A stretch of 8,035 nucleotides of DNA from Burkholderiales bacterium (GCA_030834045.1 JAURFZ010000058.1:1-8035), one strand, 5' to 3'. Shown: positions 1 through 7,326, counted from the first letter of the stretch. Numbers and translations: made by a program. The notes: generated by a model from the letters alone, not told the origin.

Positions 1-730
1 TAGTGGGGTCTGGCTGGCCTGTAGTTAAGTGGCCTCGACCCTGATCCTGCCTTTGAATGAGGCATCGGTCCCCGTCTTCAAGGTAGATAAAACGATGGGT
101 CAGTTCCAGCAGGGCGGAGGCATCGGAGGCAAGAAAGAGTTCGTGGCTGTTGCGGCCAAGGCCGATCAGCAGGGGTGCCCCAAGCCGGGCCGCAGCAATT
201 TGATCAGGATCGTGACTGGAGAGAACGGCAATAGCGTAGGCGCCTTTAAGTTTCTTGCAGCAGGCATGAAGGGCATCCATAAGGCAGCCCGCCTGAAGCC
301 GCTCTTGGTGCAAGAGGTGCGCAACCACCTCGGTGTCGGTCTGGGAACTGAAGCTGTAGCCCGCCTGTGAGAGCTCGGCGCGCAGGGCCTGATGGTTTTC
401 AATAATGCCGTTATGAACCAGGCAGATTTCAAGGCCCTGGCCACTTGAGTAATGCGGGTGGGCATTGTCTTGGGTGACGGCACCATGGGTGGCCCAGCGG
501 GTGTGGGCAATGCCAGTGTCTGCCACAACGCCCTGGCTTGCCGCGTCGAGCTCGGCAACACGGCCCACGGCGCGAACCCGTTGGATGGTGTTTGCATTCG
601 CAGCCGGATCTGGCCTACCAAGCACCGCAAGTCCTGCGGAGTCGTAGCCACGGTATTCCAGATGCCGAAGCCCCTGGATAAGAAGAGGAACAACATTGGT
701 GTTGCTTAGGGCCGCAACGATTCCACACAT
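1..730 (-). CDS. glmS: Glutamine--fructose-6-phosphate aminotransferase, N-terminal part (cut by window edge)
   Basis: GlmS converts fructose-6-phosphate and glutamine to glucosamine-6-phosphate, the entry step of UDP-GlcNAc synthesis in the cytoplasm. The 243 codons present cover the whole class II glutamine amidotransferase domain. The protein begins Met-Cys-Gly-Ile-Val, so Cys2 becomes the N-terminal nucleophile after Met removal. RGYDSAGLAV (residues 27-36), HTRWATHG (76-83), HNGIIEN (106-112) and TDTE (131-134) are the expected glutaminase motifs, and FIYLEDGD (214-221) marks the end of that domain. The isomerase (SIS) domains lie outside the window. The start is fixed by the catalytic Cys and lies 3 bases after the glmU stop, with a GAAGG upstream inside glmU. 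GlmU uses the product of GlmS after GlmM isomerises it. Identity is near certain; only completeness cannot be judged. Confidence 0.97.
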   Translation of the reverse strand, partial: MCGIVAALSNTNVVPLLIQGLRHLEYRGYDSAGLAVLGRPDPAANANTIQRVRAVGRVAELDAASQGVVADTGIAHTRWATHGAVTQDNAHPHYSSGQGLEICLVHNGIIENHQALRAELSQAGYSFSSQTDTEVVAHLLHQERLQAGCLMDALHACCKKLKGAYAIAVLSSHDPDQIAAARLGAPLLIGLGRNSHELFLASDASALLELTHRFIYLEDGDRCLIQRQDQGRGHLTTGQPDPT

Positions 731-733
731 AAA

Positions 734-2122
734 TTAATGGGCCTTCTTTCTTGGCCGCTTCCAGCGCGTGAGGGTGGTCTGACGCGTTCGTGAGAGGGTT
801 AATGCGTCCTCCGGTGCGTCGCTGGTAAGGGTTGTGCCTGCGCCAAGCGTAGCCCCCTTATGCACCGTAACGGGCGCAACCAGCTGGGTGTCTGAGCCAA
901 TAAAGACATCGTCCTCAATGATGGTCAGGTGCTTCTCGGCGCCGTCGTAGTTGCAGGTGATGGTGCCTGCGCCCACATTCACGCGCTCACCAATGACCGC
1001 GTCGCCCAGATAGCTGAGGTGGTTCGCCTTAGAGAATCGTCCAAGCCGGGTGTTCTTAACCTCGGTGAAATTACCCACATGACTGCCCTCACCCAGCTCG
1101 CTACCTGGCCTTATGCGGGCATAGGGACCCACCACAGCCTGCGGCCCAACCTTGCAATGACTAAGGTGGCTGAAGGCCTCAATTCGACAGCCCTCGCCGA
1201 CCGAGACAGTGTCCAGCACACAATTCGGTCCAATGCTAACGCCCTTACCCAGCCAGACTGCACCACTAAAAATGCAGTTCACATCAATCTGAACATCGGC
1301 CTCGCAGGTAAGCTCGCCACGAACATCAATGCGCAGGGGGTCTGCCAGATGGACACCCGAGTCCATCAGTGCCTGGGCTTCGCGCTGCTGAAACTGGCGC
1401 TCAATCTCAGCCCGTTGGCTTTGCGAATTCACACCCAGAATCTCAACAGCTTCTGGGCATTCATAGGTGTCAATGCCAGCCCCGTCGGCATGGGCAAGGG
1501 CAAAGGTATCGGTGAGGTAGTACTCGGCCTGGGCATTGTTGTTCTGTAAACGCCCCACCCAGTCTCTAAGACTGGGTGTGTCCGCGATAAGAATGCCGGA
1601 GTTCACCTCGTTAATGGCACGAATGTCCGTGCTGGCATCTTTTTCCTCGCAGCAGCCGATCATGTGGTTACCCTGCGGGCTGCGCAGAATGCGGCCGTAG
1701 CCGTAAGGATTGTCAAGCCTAGCCGTGAGCACCGCAAGTGCCACCTGGCCCGTTAGTTTTGCCCGCAAGGCCTTCAGGCTTGTCTCTTTTATAAGTGGTA
1801 CATCGCCATACAGAACGATGCTTGGCATGGCTAAGTCAACCAGGGGCATAGCCTGGGCAACGGCGTGGCCAGTGCCTTGCGGCGGGTCTTGCAGTGCAAA
1901 GTCCGGGCTGGGCAGTCCATGCTGGGCGCAAAACGACCGAGCAAAGTCTTGCACCTGGGCTGCCTCATGGCCGACCACCAGAATGAGGCGTGTGGCACCG
2001 GCCTTTGCCGCCGTTCTTAAAACATGCCCGAGCATGGGTGTGCCCGCCACAGGATGAAGCACTTTTGGCGTGTCGCTTTTCATGCGACTGCCCTTGCCTG
2101 CGGCAAGCACAATGACGTTCAT
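734..2122 (-). CDS. glmU: Bifunctional N-acetylglucosamine-1-phosphate uridyltransferase / glucosamine-1-phosphate acetyltransferase
   Basis: GlmU carries out the last two steps to UDP-GlcNAc: acetylation of glucosamine-1-phosphate, then uridylyl transfer from UTP. The 462-residue length fits the family (about 456 in E. coli). The N-terminal pyrophosphorylase domain shows LAAGKGSRM (residues 6-14) with PKVLHP (19-24), QDPPQGTGHA (78-87), YGDVPL (105-110, metal-binding Asp107), NPYGYGRI (138-145), NEVNSGI (171-177) and YYLTD (201-205). From about residue 255 the protein is a left-handed beta-helix of hexapeptide repeats. Acetyltransferase residues are in place: RPG at 338-340, Lys356, catalytic His368 in NHLSYLGDA, and NYDG at 391-394, offset by five from E. 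coli. The tail (452-462) is basic. It lies between the symporter gene (3-base gap) and glmS (3-base gap). Ribosome binding upstream is weak, only an AGG close to the ATG, so coupling to the upstream gene is likely. Confidence 0.98.
   Translation of the reverse strand: MNVIVLAAGKGSRMKSDTPKVLHPVAGTPMLGHVLRTAAKAGATRLILVVGHEAAQVQDFARSFCAQHGLPSPDFALQDPPQGTGHAVAQAMPLVDLAMPSIVLYGDVPLIKETSLKALRAKLTGQVALAVLTARLDNPYGYGRILRSPQGNHMIGCCEEKDASTDIRAINEVNSGILIADTPSLRDWVGRLQNNNAQAEYYLTDTFALAHADGAGIDTYECPEAVEILGVNSQSQRAEIERQFQQREAQALMDSGVHLADPLRIDVRGELTCEADVQIDVNCIFSGAVWLGKGVSIGPNCVLDTVSVGEGCRIEAFSHLSHCKVGPQAVVGPYARIRPGSELGEGSHVGNFTEVKNTRLGRFSKANHLSYLGDAVIGERVNVGAGTITCNYDGAEKHLTIIEDDVFIGSDTQLVAPVTVHKGATLGAGTTLTSDAPEDALTLSRTRQTTLTRWKRPRKKAH
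742..746 (-). promoter_or_regulatory. Probable ribosome binding site for glmS
   Basis: On the minus strand this reads GAAGG, eleven bases before the glmS ATG (730-728) and inside the last codons of glmU. The spacing is slightly long, but the start itself is certain because Cys at position 2 is the catalytic residue of GlmS. Confidence 0.45.
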
Positions 2123-2125
2123 AAC

Positions 2126-3565
2126 CTAGGCAGCGCGCATGGGAATGCCGTTGGCATTGCGGGCATGCGGGTTGGGTGAAATAAGGCTACCAACAATCAT
2201 GCCCAGCAGGCTAAAAACAAGACCGACCAGCTGCGGCTCCACAAGCAACTCCGCACCCGTTGCCTCGAGCATGAGCCAGACGCCAAGGCCGAGAGAGACC
2301 GAAAGGGCCGCCCCAAGGTTGCTTGCACGTCGCCAAAAGAGCCCAGCAGCAAGTGGCACAAAGGCGCCCGCCAGCGTGATGCGGTAGGCGTTTTCAACCA
2401 TGGCGTGAATGCTTGCGTCGGTGATGATGGCGTAGCTAGTCACCAATACAGTGAAGCCCAGGACCGTTAGACGCGTGGTGAATAAGAGCTGTCGATCGGT
2501 CATGTTCGGTACGGCACCCTTAATAACATTCTCGGCAAAGGTGACCGAAGGGGCCAAGAGCGTGCCTGAGGCCGTGCTCATGATGACTGACAACAGGGCC
2601 CCAAAAAAAACAACCTGCACCCAGAAGGGCATGTAATTTGCGACCAGGGTGGGTAAAACCAGTTGCGAGTCTTCTGCCATTTTGGCCGCTGTCATGGCGG
2701 GGTCGATGATGCTTGCGGTGTAGGCCAAAAACAAAGGCACTGCCGCAAAAAAGAAGTAGGCCACACCGCCAAGCGTGGTGGCCCAGACGGCGATGAACTC
2801 ATTTTTTGAGGAATTCACTCGCTGAAAGACGTCTTGCTGTGGGATGGACCCCAGGGCCATGGTGAGTAGCGCGGCAATCCAGCCCAGCATATCGACCATA
2901 TCCAGGCTTGGAAGCCAGTCAAACTTGCCTTCGGCCGCGGCCTTCTCGATAACAAGCGGGATGCCACCGGCCATCTCGCCCGCCATGGAGGTGACGACAA
3001 GTAAGCCCGCCACGATGACAATCATTTGCACGAAGGTGGTAGCGGCCACCGACCACATGCCACCAACCAGGGTGTAGAGCAAGACCACAGCAGCGCCAAT
3101 AAGCATGCCCTCGTTCATGCTGATAAGGTCGTCGGAGAGCACGTTAAAGACCAGGCCAAGCGCAGTAATTTGTGCCGAGACCCAGCCCAGATAAGAAATG
3201 ACAATGCACAGGGAGACAACAAGCTCAATTCGCCGGTCGTAACGTACACGGAAAAAATCACCCAGGGTTAGGAGCTTGAGCCGGTAAAGGGGAAGGGCAA
3301 AGACAAGCCCAAAGAGAATCAGGCAGATCGAGGCGCCCAGCGGGTCGGAGATGAGCCCACGAAAGCCTTCTTCAAGAAAAGTTGCAGAGATTCCCAGTAC
3401 GGTCTCAGCCCCAAACCAGGTGGCAAAGACCATGGCCATGACCACGGGCATTGGCAGGTTGCGGCCTGCAGTAATGTAGTCGGCCGCTGAATGCACCCGA
3501 CGTGCAGCAACAAGACCAATAAGAATAGAGACGACAAGATAGATTGCAACCAGCTTAAGAAGCAT
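2126..3565 (-). CDS. Sodium:solute symporter (SSF) family protein, substrate unknown
   Basis: A 479-residue inner-membrane protein built of roughly 12-13 hydrophobic segments, typical of SSF transporters (LeuT fold), which couple Na+ to uptake of solutes such as proline, sugars, choline or carboxylates. FATWFGAETVLG (47-58) is the unwound first core helix. GDFFRVRYDRRIE (102-114) is the cytoplasmic loop typical of the family. GGMWSV (168-173) precedes a core helix, and MSTASGTLL (329-337) matches the PutP MSTLS motif, with Ser330 and Thr331 at the expected Na2 sodium site. Where most SSF proteins have T-D-x-x-Q after GGxxxV, this one has T-T-F-V-Q, so Thr177 replaces the usual Asp. The style resembles the SSF group often auto-named choline transporter-like in betaproteobacteria, but that does not establish a substrate. 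It sits 6 bases after ubiB and 3 bases before glmU. A good GGAGG lies 10 bases upstream of the ATG, inside the end of ubiB. Confidence 0.9.
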   Translation of the reverse strand: MLLKLVAIYLVVSILIGLVAARRVHSAADYITAGRNLPMPVVMAMVFATWFGAETVLGISATFLEEGFRGLISDPLGASICLILFGLVFALPLYRLKLLTLGDFFRVRYDRRIELVVSLCIVISYLGWVSAQITALGLVFNVLSDDLISMNEGMLIGAAVVLLYTLVGGMWSVAATTFVQMIVIVAGLLVVTSMAGEMAGGIPLVIEKAAAEGKFDWLPSLDMVDMLGWIAALLTMALGSIPQQDVFQRVNSSKNEFIAVWATTLGGVAYFFFAAVPLFLAYTASIIDPAMTAAKMAEDSQLVLPTLVANYMPFWVQVVFFGALLSVIMSTASGTLLAPSVTFAENVIKGAVPNMTDRQLLFTTRLTVLGFTVLVTSYAIITDASIHAMVENAYRITLAGAFVPLAAGLFWRRASNLGAALSVSLGLGVWLMLEATGAELLVEPQLVGLVFSLLGMIVGSLISPNPHARNANGIPMRAA

Positions 3566-3571
3566 GATGGT

Positions 3572-5167
3572 TTAGCCTCCGGGAGGTGGGAGCAGAAAAA
3601 GGCCCCAGAGCTTAATAAGCAGGGCCAGCATATTAACCAGCAGCAAAAATACCAAAAAAGAAAGAACAACGACCCATCGCCGTGTGCGGCGGTTCTCTTC
3701 AATAAGCTGGCCAAGCTTTAAGGCCGTCGTATTGGGCTCGGGGTAGGCCAGTCGCTTAAGCGCAATGTGTGTAAGCCGGGGTAGCTCGGGTAGCATGGCC
3801 GACCAGCGCTCGGCCTCGCGCTCCGTACGCTGGCGAAGACCTTGCAGCCCCACCTGCTCCTTCATCCACTTCTCTAAAAAGGGTTTGGCCGTGACCCAGA
3901 GGTCGAGGTCCGGGTCAAGCTGTCTGCCCAGCCCTTCGATGTTGAGTAGGGTCTTCTGAAGAAGCACCAGTTGCGGCTGGATTTCGACATTGAAGCGACG
4001 CGAGGCCTGAAAAAGCCGTAGCAGCACCTGGCCGAGAGAAATCTCTTTTAGCGGCCTATCAAAAAACGGCTCGCAGACGCCTCGCACTGCAGCCTCGAGG
4101 GCATCCACCCGGGTGTTGGCGGGTGCCCAGCCCGACTCAACATGCAGCTCAGCAACCCGTCGGTAGTCTCGACGGAAAAAGGCAAGGAAGTTCTGAGCAA
4201 GGTAGTTTTTGTCGAACTCCGAGAGCGTTCCAACAATGCCAAAGTCAAGGGCGATGTAATGGCCCTTGTGCGGGCCGCGATCGCTCACCAGAATGTTGCC
4301 TGGGTGCATGTCAGCATGAAAATAGCCGTCGCGAAACACCTGGGTGAAGAAAATTTCAACACCCTCGCGGGAGAGCTGTTTAAGGTCGATCTCTGCCTCT
4401 TTAAGGCGTTGCATTCGGTTTATAGGAATACCGTAAACCCGCTCCATCACAATCACGTCGGACTTGCAGTAATCCCAGAGCATTTCTGGAATTTGCAGAA
4501 GCGGCGAATTTCCAAAGTTACGGCGCAGCTGCGTGGCATTGGCGGCCTCGCGCACAAGATCGAGCTCGTCGTGCAGGTAGTTATTAAACTCGGCTACGAC
4601 CTCGCGAGGCTTGAGTCGTCGACCGTCCGAGGAGAACCGTTCGGCGAGCTGCGCAAACAGATGCAGCAGGGCCAGGTCTTTATCAATAATGGAGAGCATG
4701 CCAGGCCGTAAGACCTTGATGGCCACGTCCTGGCCGTCATGCAGCCTTGCAAAGTGCACCTGAGCAATGGAGGCGCTCGCAACCGGCGTCTCTTCAAACG
4801 ATTCGAAGAGCTCGTTTAAGGGCTTGCCCAGTGACCGTTCGATTGTGGCGATGGCCAAATGGGACTCAAAGGGCGGCACCTGGTCTTGCAGCATTGCCAG
4901 TTCATCGGCAATGTCCTCGGGAAGAAGGTCGCGGCGCGTTGAGAGCACCTGGCCAAATTTCACGAAAATAGGCCCAAGACTCTCGAGCGCCTGACGAATG
5001 CGTGCGCCTCGCGTTTCGTCAAACCGTCGGCCGAGCCGAAGCAGTGAAAGCAGAACTCCGAGCAGTCGCGAATCAAGCCCACGCCGAGCTCCGTCGACGG
5101 CGAGCTGGTCAAGGCCAAACCGCAGTACAACCTGCACGATGGTCAGAATTCGAAAGATCGATCTCAT
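3572..5167 (-). CDS. ubiB: Ubiquinone biosynthesis accessory kinase-like protein UbiB (ABC1/ADCK family)
   Basis: UbiB is an atypical protein-kinase-like ATPase needed for aerobic ubiquinone (coenzyme Q8) synthesis, acting at the inner membrane with the other Ubi proteins. The 531 residues compare with 546 in E. coli. Visible family marks are KFGQ (70-73, the KxGQ motif), VASASIAQVH (129-138, the Ala-rich nucleotide loop of this family), Lys151 in VAIKVLRPG, ELD (201-203, ExD motif), MERVYGIPI (241-249), HADMHPGN (284-291, Asp286 and Asn291), and DFG (308-310). The C-terminus from about 498 to 526 is strongly hydrophobic, broken by Lys519, and fits the C-terminal membrane anchor. The first codons overlap the ttcA stop by 4 bases (ATGA), and no strong ribosome site precedes it, so translation is probably coupled to ttcA. 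In many proteobacteria ubiB sits with ubiE and ubiJ; here neither is visible. Confidence 0.96.
   Translation of the reverse strand: MRSIFRILTIVQVVLRFGLDQLAVDGARRGLDSRLLGVLLSLLRLGRRFDETRGARIRQALESLGPIFVKFGQVLSTRRDLLPEDIADELAMLQDQVPPFESHLAIATIERSLGKPLNELFESFEETPVASASIAQVHFARLHDGQDVAIKVLRPGMLSIIDKDLALLHLFAQLAERFSSDGRRLKPREVVAEFNNYLHDELDLVREAANATQLRRNFGNSPLLQIPEMLWDYCKSDVIVMERVYGIPINRMQRLKEAEIDLKQLSREGVEIFFTQVFRDGYFHADMHPGNILVSDRGPHKGHYIALDFGIVGTLSEFDKNYLAQNFLAFFRRDYRRVAELHVESGWAPANTRVDALEAAVRGVCEPFFDRPLKEISLGQVLLRLFQASRRFNVEIQPQLVLLQKTLLNIEGLGRQLDPDLDLWVTAKPFLEKWMKEQVGLQGLRQRTEREAERWSAMLPELPRLTHIALKRLAYPEPNTTALKLGQLIEENRRTRRWVVVLSFLVFLLLVNMLALLIKLWGLFLLPPPGG
3576..3580 (-). promoter_or_regulatory. 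Ribosome binding site for the symporter gene
   Basis: On the minus strand this reads GGAGG, ten bases before the symporter ATG (3565-3563). It lies within the last codons of ubiB and overlaps the stop region. It is the best Shine-Dalgarno sequence in the minus-strand unit, whereas most other genes in the unit rely on stop/start overlaps. It supports the chosen symporter start. Confidence 0.6.
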
Positions 5168-5988
5168 GGCTGTATGAGCCGCGGGTCAAGCAGATGGCTG
5201 GGCTTGGCGTTTGAGAGCGCCTTGAAGATGGAGTCCATTCGCCCGGGGTTTTGCTTCTCCCATTGCTGCAGCATGAGTTTGATCTGTTGGCGCTGAAGAT
5301 TGTCTTGCGAACCACAGAGGTCGCAGGGAATGATGGGAAACTGCTTATGGACTGACCAACTTACAAGGTCAGCTTCTTCAACATAGGCCAGTGGCCGAAT
5401 GACAATGTGGCGCCCATCGTCGGAGGTGAGCCTGGGCGGCATGGCCTTAAGGCTTCCCCCGAAAAAAAGATTGAGAAAAAACGTTTCAATGATGTCGTCA
5501 CGGTGATGGCCAAGTGCGATCTTGCTGCATCCAAGCTCATCGGCAAGCCTGTAAATAATGCCTCGCCGAAGCCTTGAGCAGAGCGAGCACATGGTGTCGC
5601 CTTCGGGAATCACGCGCTTCACGATGCTGTAGGTGTCCTGGTTTTCAATATGAAAGGCCACACCTTGCTCTTTAAGGTAGTTGGGCAGGGTGTCTTGCGG
5701 AAAGCCAGGGTGGCCTTGATCGATATTGACCGCAATAAGTTCAAAGCCAACAGGCGCTCGGGCCTGAAGGCCCAAAAGAATATCAAGCATGCCGTAGCTG
5801 TCTTTGCCACCCGAGACACAGACCATGAGTTTGTCGCCGTCTTCAATCATTCGGAAGTCGGCGATGGCCTGGCCTACAAGCCTGTAAAGCCGCTTGGAGA
5901 GCTTATTGATTTCGGTTTCGTTGCGCAGGGCGCGTGGCCGAGGCGGCGCAATGACCGCGGTTGAGACTTTAAGGGTGGCGTTTATCAT
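5164..5988 (-). CDS. ttcA: tRNA 2-thiocytidine(32) synthetase TtcA
   Basis: TtcA is an ATP-dependent, iron-sulfur-containing enzyme that thiolates cytidine 32 in the anticodon loop of certain tRNAs. The 274-residue protein carries the PP-loop SGGKDS (59-64) for ATP, the first CxxC in MCSLCSR (Cys134, Cys137) and the second in CDLCGSQ (Cys222, Cys225). Three of these cysteines are expected to ligate the [4Fe-4S] cluster. GHHRDDIIETFFLNLFFGG (160-178) and the terminal PSHLLDP (263-269) are further TtcA signatures that separate it from TilS and other PP-loop enzymes. It is somewhat shorter than E. coli TtcA (311 residues), the difference being at the C-terminus and not in any motif. It overlaps folB upstream and ubiB downstream by 4 bases each, indicating tight co-translation. 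There is no obvious metabolic link between tRNA thiolation and these neighbours. Confidence 0.97.
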   Translation of the reverse strand: MINATLKVSTAVIAPPRPRALRNETEINKLSKRLYRLVGQAIADFRMIEDGDKLMVCVSGGKDSYGMLDILLGLQARAPVGFELIAVNIDQGHPGFPQDTLPNYLKEQGVAFHIENQDTYSIVKRVIPEGDTMCSLCSRLRRGIIYRLADELGCSKIALGHHRDDIIETFFLNLFFGGSLKAMPPRLTSDDGRHIVIRPLAYVEEADLVSWSVHKQFPIIPCDLCGSQDNLQRQQIKLMLQQWEKQNPGRMDSIFKALSNAKPSHLLDPRLIQP

Positions 5989-6383
5989 GCTGGCTTCTTT
6001 TGGCGGCGAAGCACTTCAACACCAAGGCTTTCGCAATCCTTGTAGACATCGGGCTTTTGAATCTGCACGCGGACCAGCTGCACAAGCGGGCGGGTGAGCA
6101 CCCGATCGGCGATGGTCTCCGCCAAGGTCTCTTGCAGATTGAAATGGTGATTCATGGTGAGGGTCTTGATCTCGTCGCGAAGAAAGTCGTAGTCGAGAAC
6201 CTCATCGACTTGGTCGCGCTCGATGGGGGCCTGGTCGCGAGCAATATAAAGATCGACATCAATCACGATGCGCTGCCTCTGAAGGGTCTCATGCGAATGA
6301 AAACCTATTGAGGCCTGAACCTGAAAGCCCTTGAGGAAAACACGGCGAAAGTCGCAGCCGTTCAGGTCGTGGGGAAGCATCAT
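5985..6383 (-). CDS. folB: Dihydroneopterin aldolase (FolB)
   Basis: FolB cleaves 7,8-dihydroneopterin to 6-hydroxymethyl-7,8-dihydropterin and glycolaldehyde in folate synthesis, usually as a cytoplasmic octamer. The 132 residues form a single aldolase/epimerase domain. IGFHSHETLQRQRIVIDVDL (26-45) aligns with the E. coli segment holding the pterin-binding Glu, here Glu32. LDYDFLRDEI (63-72), LQETLAETIADRVL (83-96) and IQKPDVYKDCESLGVEV (108-124) follow. Lys110 is at the position of the catalytic Lys, and E-S-L-G-V is the usual last strand. Two adjacent Met codons begin the gene; a GGA lies 6 bases before the first, which also forms the ATGA overlap with the upstream SDR. Paralogous FolX (epimerase) has the same fold and cannot be fully excluded by eye. 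The coupling to a pteridine-reductase-like gene supports a pterin role. Confidence 0.9.
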   Translation of the reverse strand: MMLPHDLNGCDFRRVFLKGFQVQASIGFHSHETLQRQRIVIDVDLYIARDQAPIERDQVDEVLDYDFLRDEIKTLTMNHHFNLQETLAETIADRVLTRPLVQLVRVQIQKPDVYKDCESLGVEVLRRQKKPA

Positions 6384-7192
6384 GAAAGTCCAAACTGAAG
6401 GTCGCGGTTTGAGGCAATAAGGTGTTGGCCCCCATCCACGAATAAGGTTGATCCCGTGATAGCCCGGGCCTGGGCAAGCCAGCAGACGGCCTCGGCGATT
6501 TCCTCAGGCCGGCTTGAGGCCCCGAGTAGTGAGACCTTGTGCGCCTCGTCAAAAGCTTGCTGAGATTGGCCCGCCGCGGGCAAAGTAAACCCGGGGGCGA
6601 GCCCAACAACGCGACATGCGGGCGCTAGGCTTTTGGCCATAAGCCGCGTGGCCTCGAGCAGCCCAGCCTTTGAGAGGGTGTAGCTGAAAAAATCGGGGTT
6701 GGGGTTGGCAAGCTTCTGATCGAGAATATTAATGATGACGGCATGGTTGTCGGCAAAACCCTTGTCTGATTCCGCGGCCGACCACTGCCGGTGGACAGCC
6801 TGTGCGAGCAGAACGGGTGCAAAAAGGTTGGCCTGGGCATGACCAAGCAGTTGCTCGTAGTTGGTGGAGTTCGCCAGATCGAACTCAAACATGGAAGCAT
6901 TGTTAACTAATAGCTTCACCGGGCCCAGTCGTGTGTTGATGTCGCTTAAAAGCAAGTCAAGCGCCTCATGGTCCAGCTCAGTCTGAAAGTTAAAGCCAAA
7001 GCAGTCGGCCTGCCCCCCTTGTTCTCGAATCCGGCGGGCAAGGTCCTGGGCCTCCTCGTGCGACTGGTTGTAATGAAGGGCAAGCCTGTAGCCGGATTTG
7101 GCCAAGGCAAGACTTATGGCACGCCCAAGCCTGCGGGCAGCGCCAGTCACGAGCGCGGTTGGCGCATAAGCGGCAGATTGAGTTGCTGACAT
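6380..7192 (-). CDS. SDR-family pteridine reductase-like oxidoreductase (FolM/PTR1 type)
   Basis: A 270-residue classical short-chain dehydrogenase/reductase. The Rossmann dinucleotide motif is TGAARRLG (16-23), whose Arg-rich form is typical of NADPH-dependent pteridine reductases (PTR1, FolM). LVNNAS (95-100) follows, then NILDQ (155-159), YTLSK (171-175, catalytic Tyr171 and Lys175), LAPGFTLP (198-205) and a C-terminal VDGGQHL (252-258). At the position where most SDRs have catalytic Ser, this protein has Asp158, as PTR1 has Asp181. The likely role is reduction of dihydropterin, dihydromonapterin or dihydrofolate, supported by the 4-base overlap with folB; the exact substrate is inferred. 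The start is well defined, because an in-frame TAA lies 12 bases upstream (7202-7204). It is the first gene of the minus-strand unit and diverges from the methyltransferase gene. No clear Shine-Dalgarno sequence precedes it. Confidence 0.88.
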   Translation of the reverse strand: MSATQSAAYAPTALVTGAARRLGRAISLALAKSGYRLALHYNQSHEEAQDLARRIREQGGQADCFGFNFQTELDHEALDLLLSDINTRLGPVKLLVNNASMFEFDLANSTNYEQLLGHAQANLFAPVLLAQAVHRQWSAAESDKGFADNHAVIINILDQKLANPNPDFFSYTLSKAGLLEATRLMAKSLAPACRVVGLAPGFTLPAAGQSQQAFDEAHKVSLLGASSRPEEIAEAVCWLAQARAITGSTLFVDGGQHLIASNRDLQFGLS

Positions 7193-7326
7193 TGCGCAAG
7201 TTTAGCTTTGATACCCTATCCTGCCATGCCACTACCCTTTCACCCCGCAAAAGCGTCGTCGTCACCTCCGAGCAGGCCCGGCTTTCTGTGCAGTGCTCGG
7301 ACCTCAAAAGGCGGTCGGTCTTGAGG
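7193..7326. promoter_or_regulatory. Divergent intergenic region between the SDR and methyltransferase genes
   Basis: This is the only non-coding space of note in the window (134 bases, or less if the methyltransferase starts further upstream). By position it must contain the promoter for the seven-gene minus-strand unit, unless that promoter lies inside the methyltransferase gene, and also a plus-strand promoter. I see only weak sigma-70-like hexamers. On the plus strand TTGCGC (7192-7197) and TATCCT (7217-7222) are 19 bases apart, and nothing convincing is seen on the minus strand. No clear operator palindrome, riboswitch or terminator is recognisable. It also contains a short open frame starting at ATG 7226. 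Confidence 0.35.

Noticed and set aside
29..370. Plus-strand open frame (113 codons) opposite glmS
   Set aside because: It is antisense to the glutaminase domain and has no recognisable protein features.
166..696. Minus-strand open frame (176 codons) in the glmS region
   Set aside because: It overlaps glmS on the same strand in another frame; the glmS frame carries every glutaminase motif, and this one shows none.
929..1549. Long plus-strand open frame (206 codons) opposite glmU
   Set aside because: It lies wholly antisense to a glmU with all its motifs, has no recognisable domain, and is the kind of shadow frame expected in GC-rich DNA.
4142..4711. Plus-strand open frame (189 codons) opposite ubiB
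   Set aside because: It is antisense to the intact kinase-like core of ubiB and shows no family motifs.
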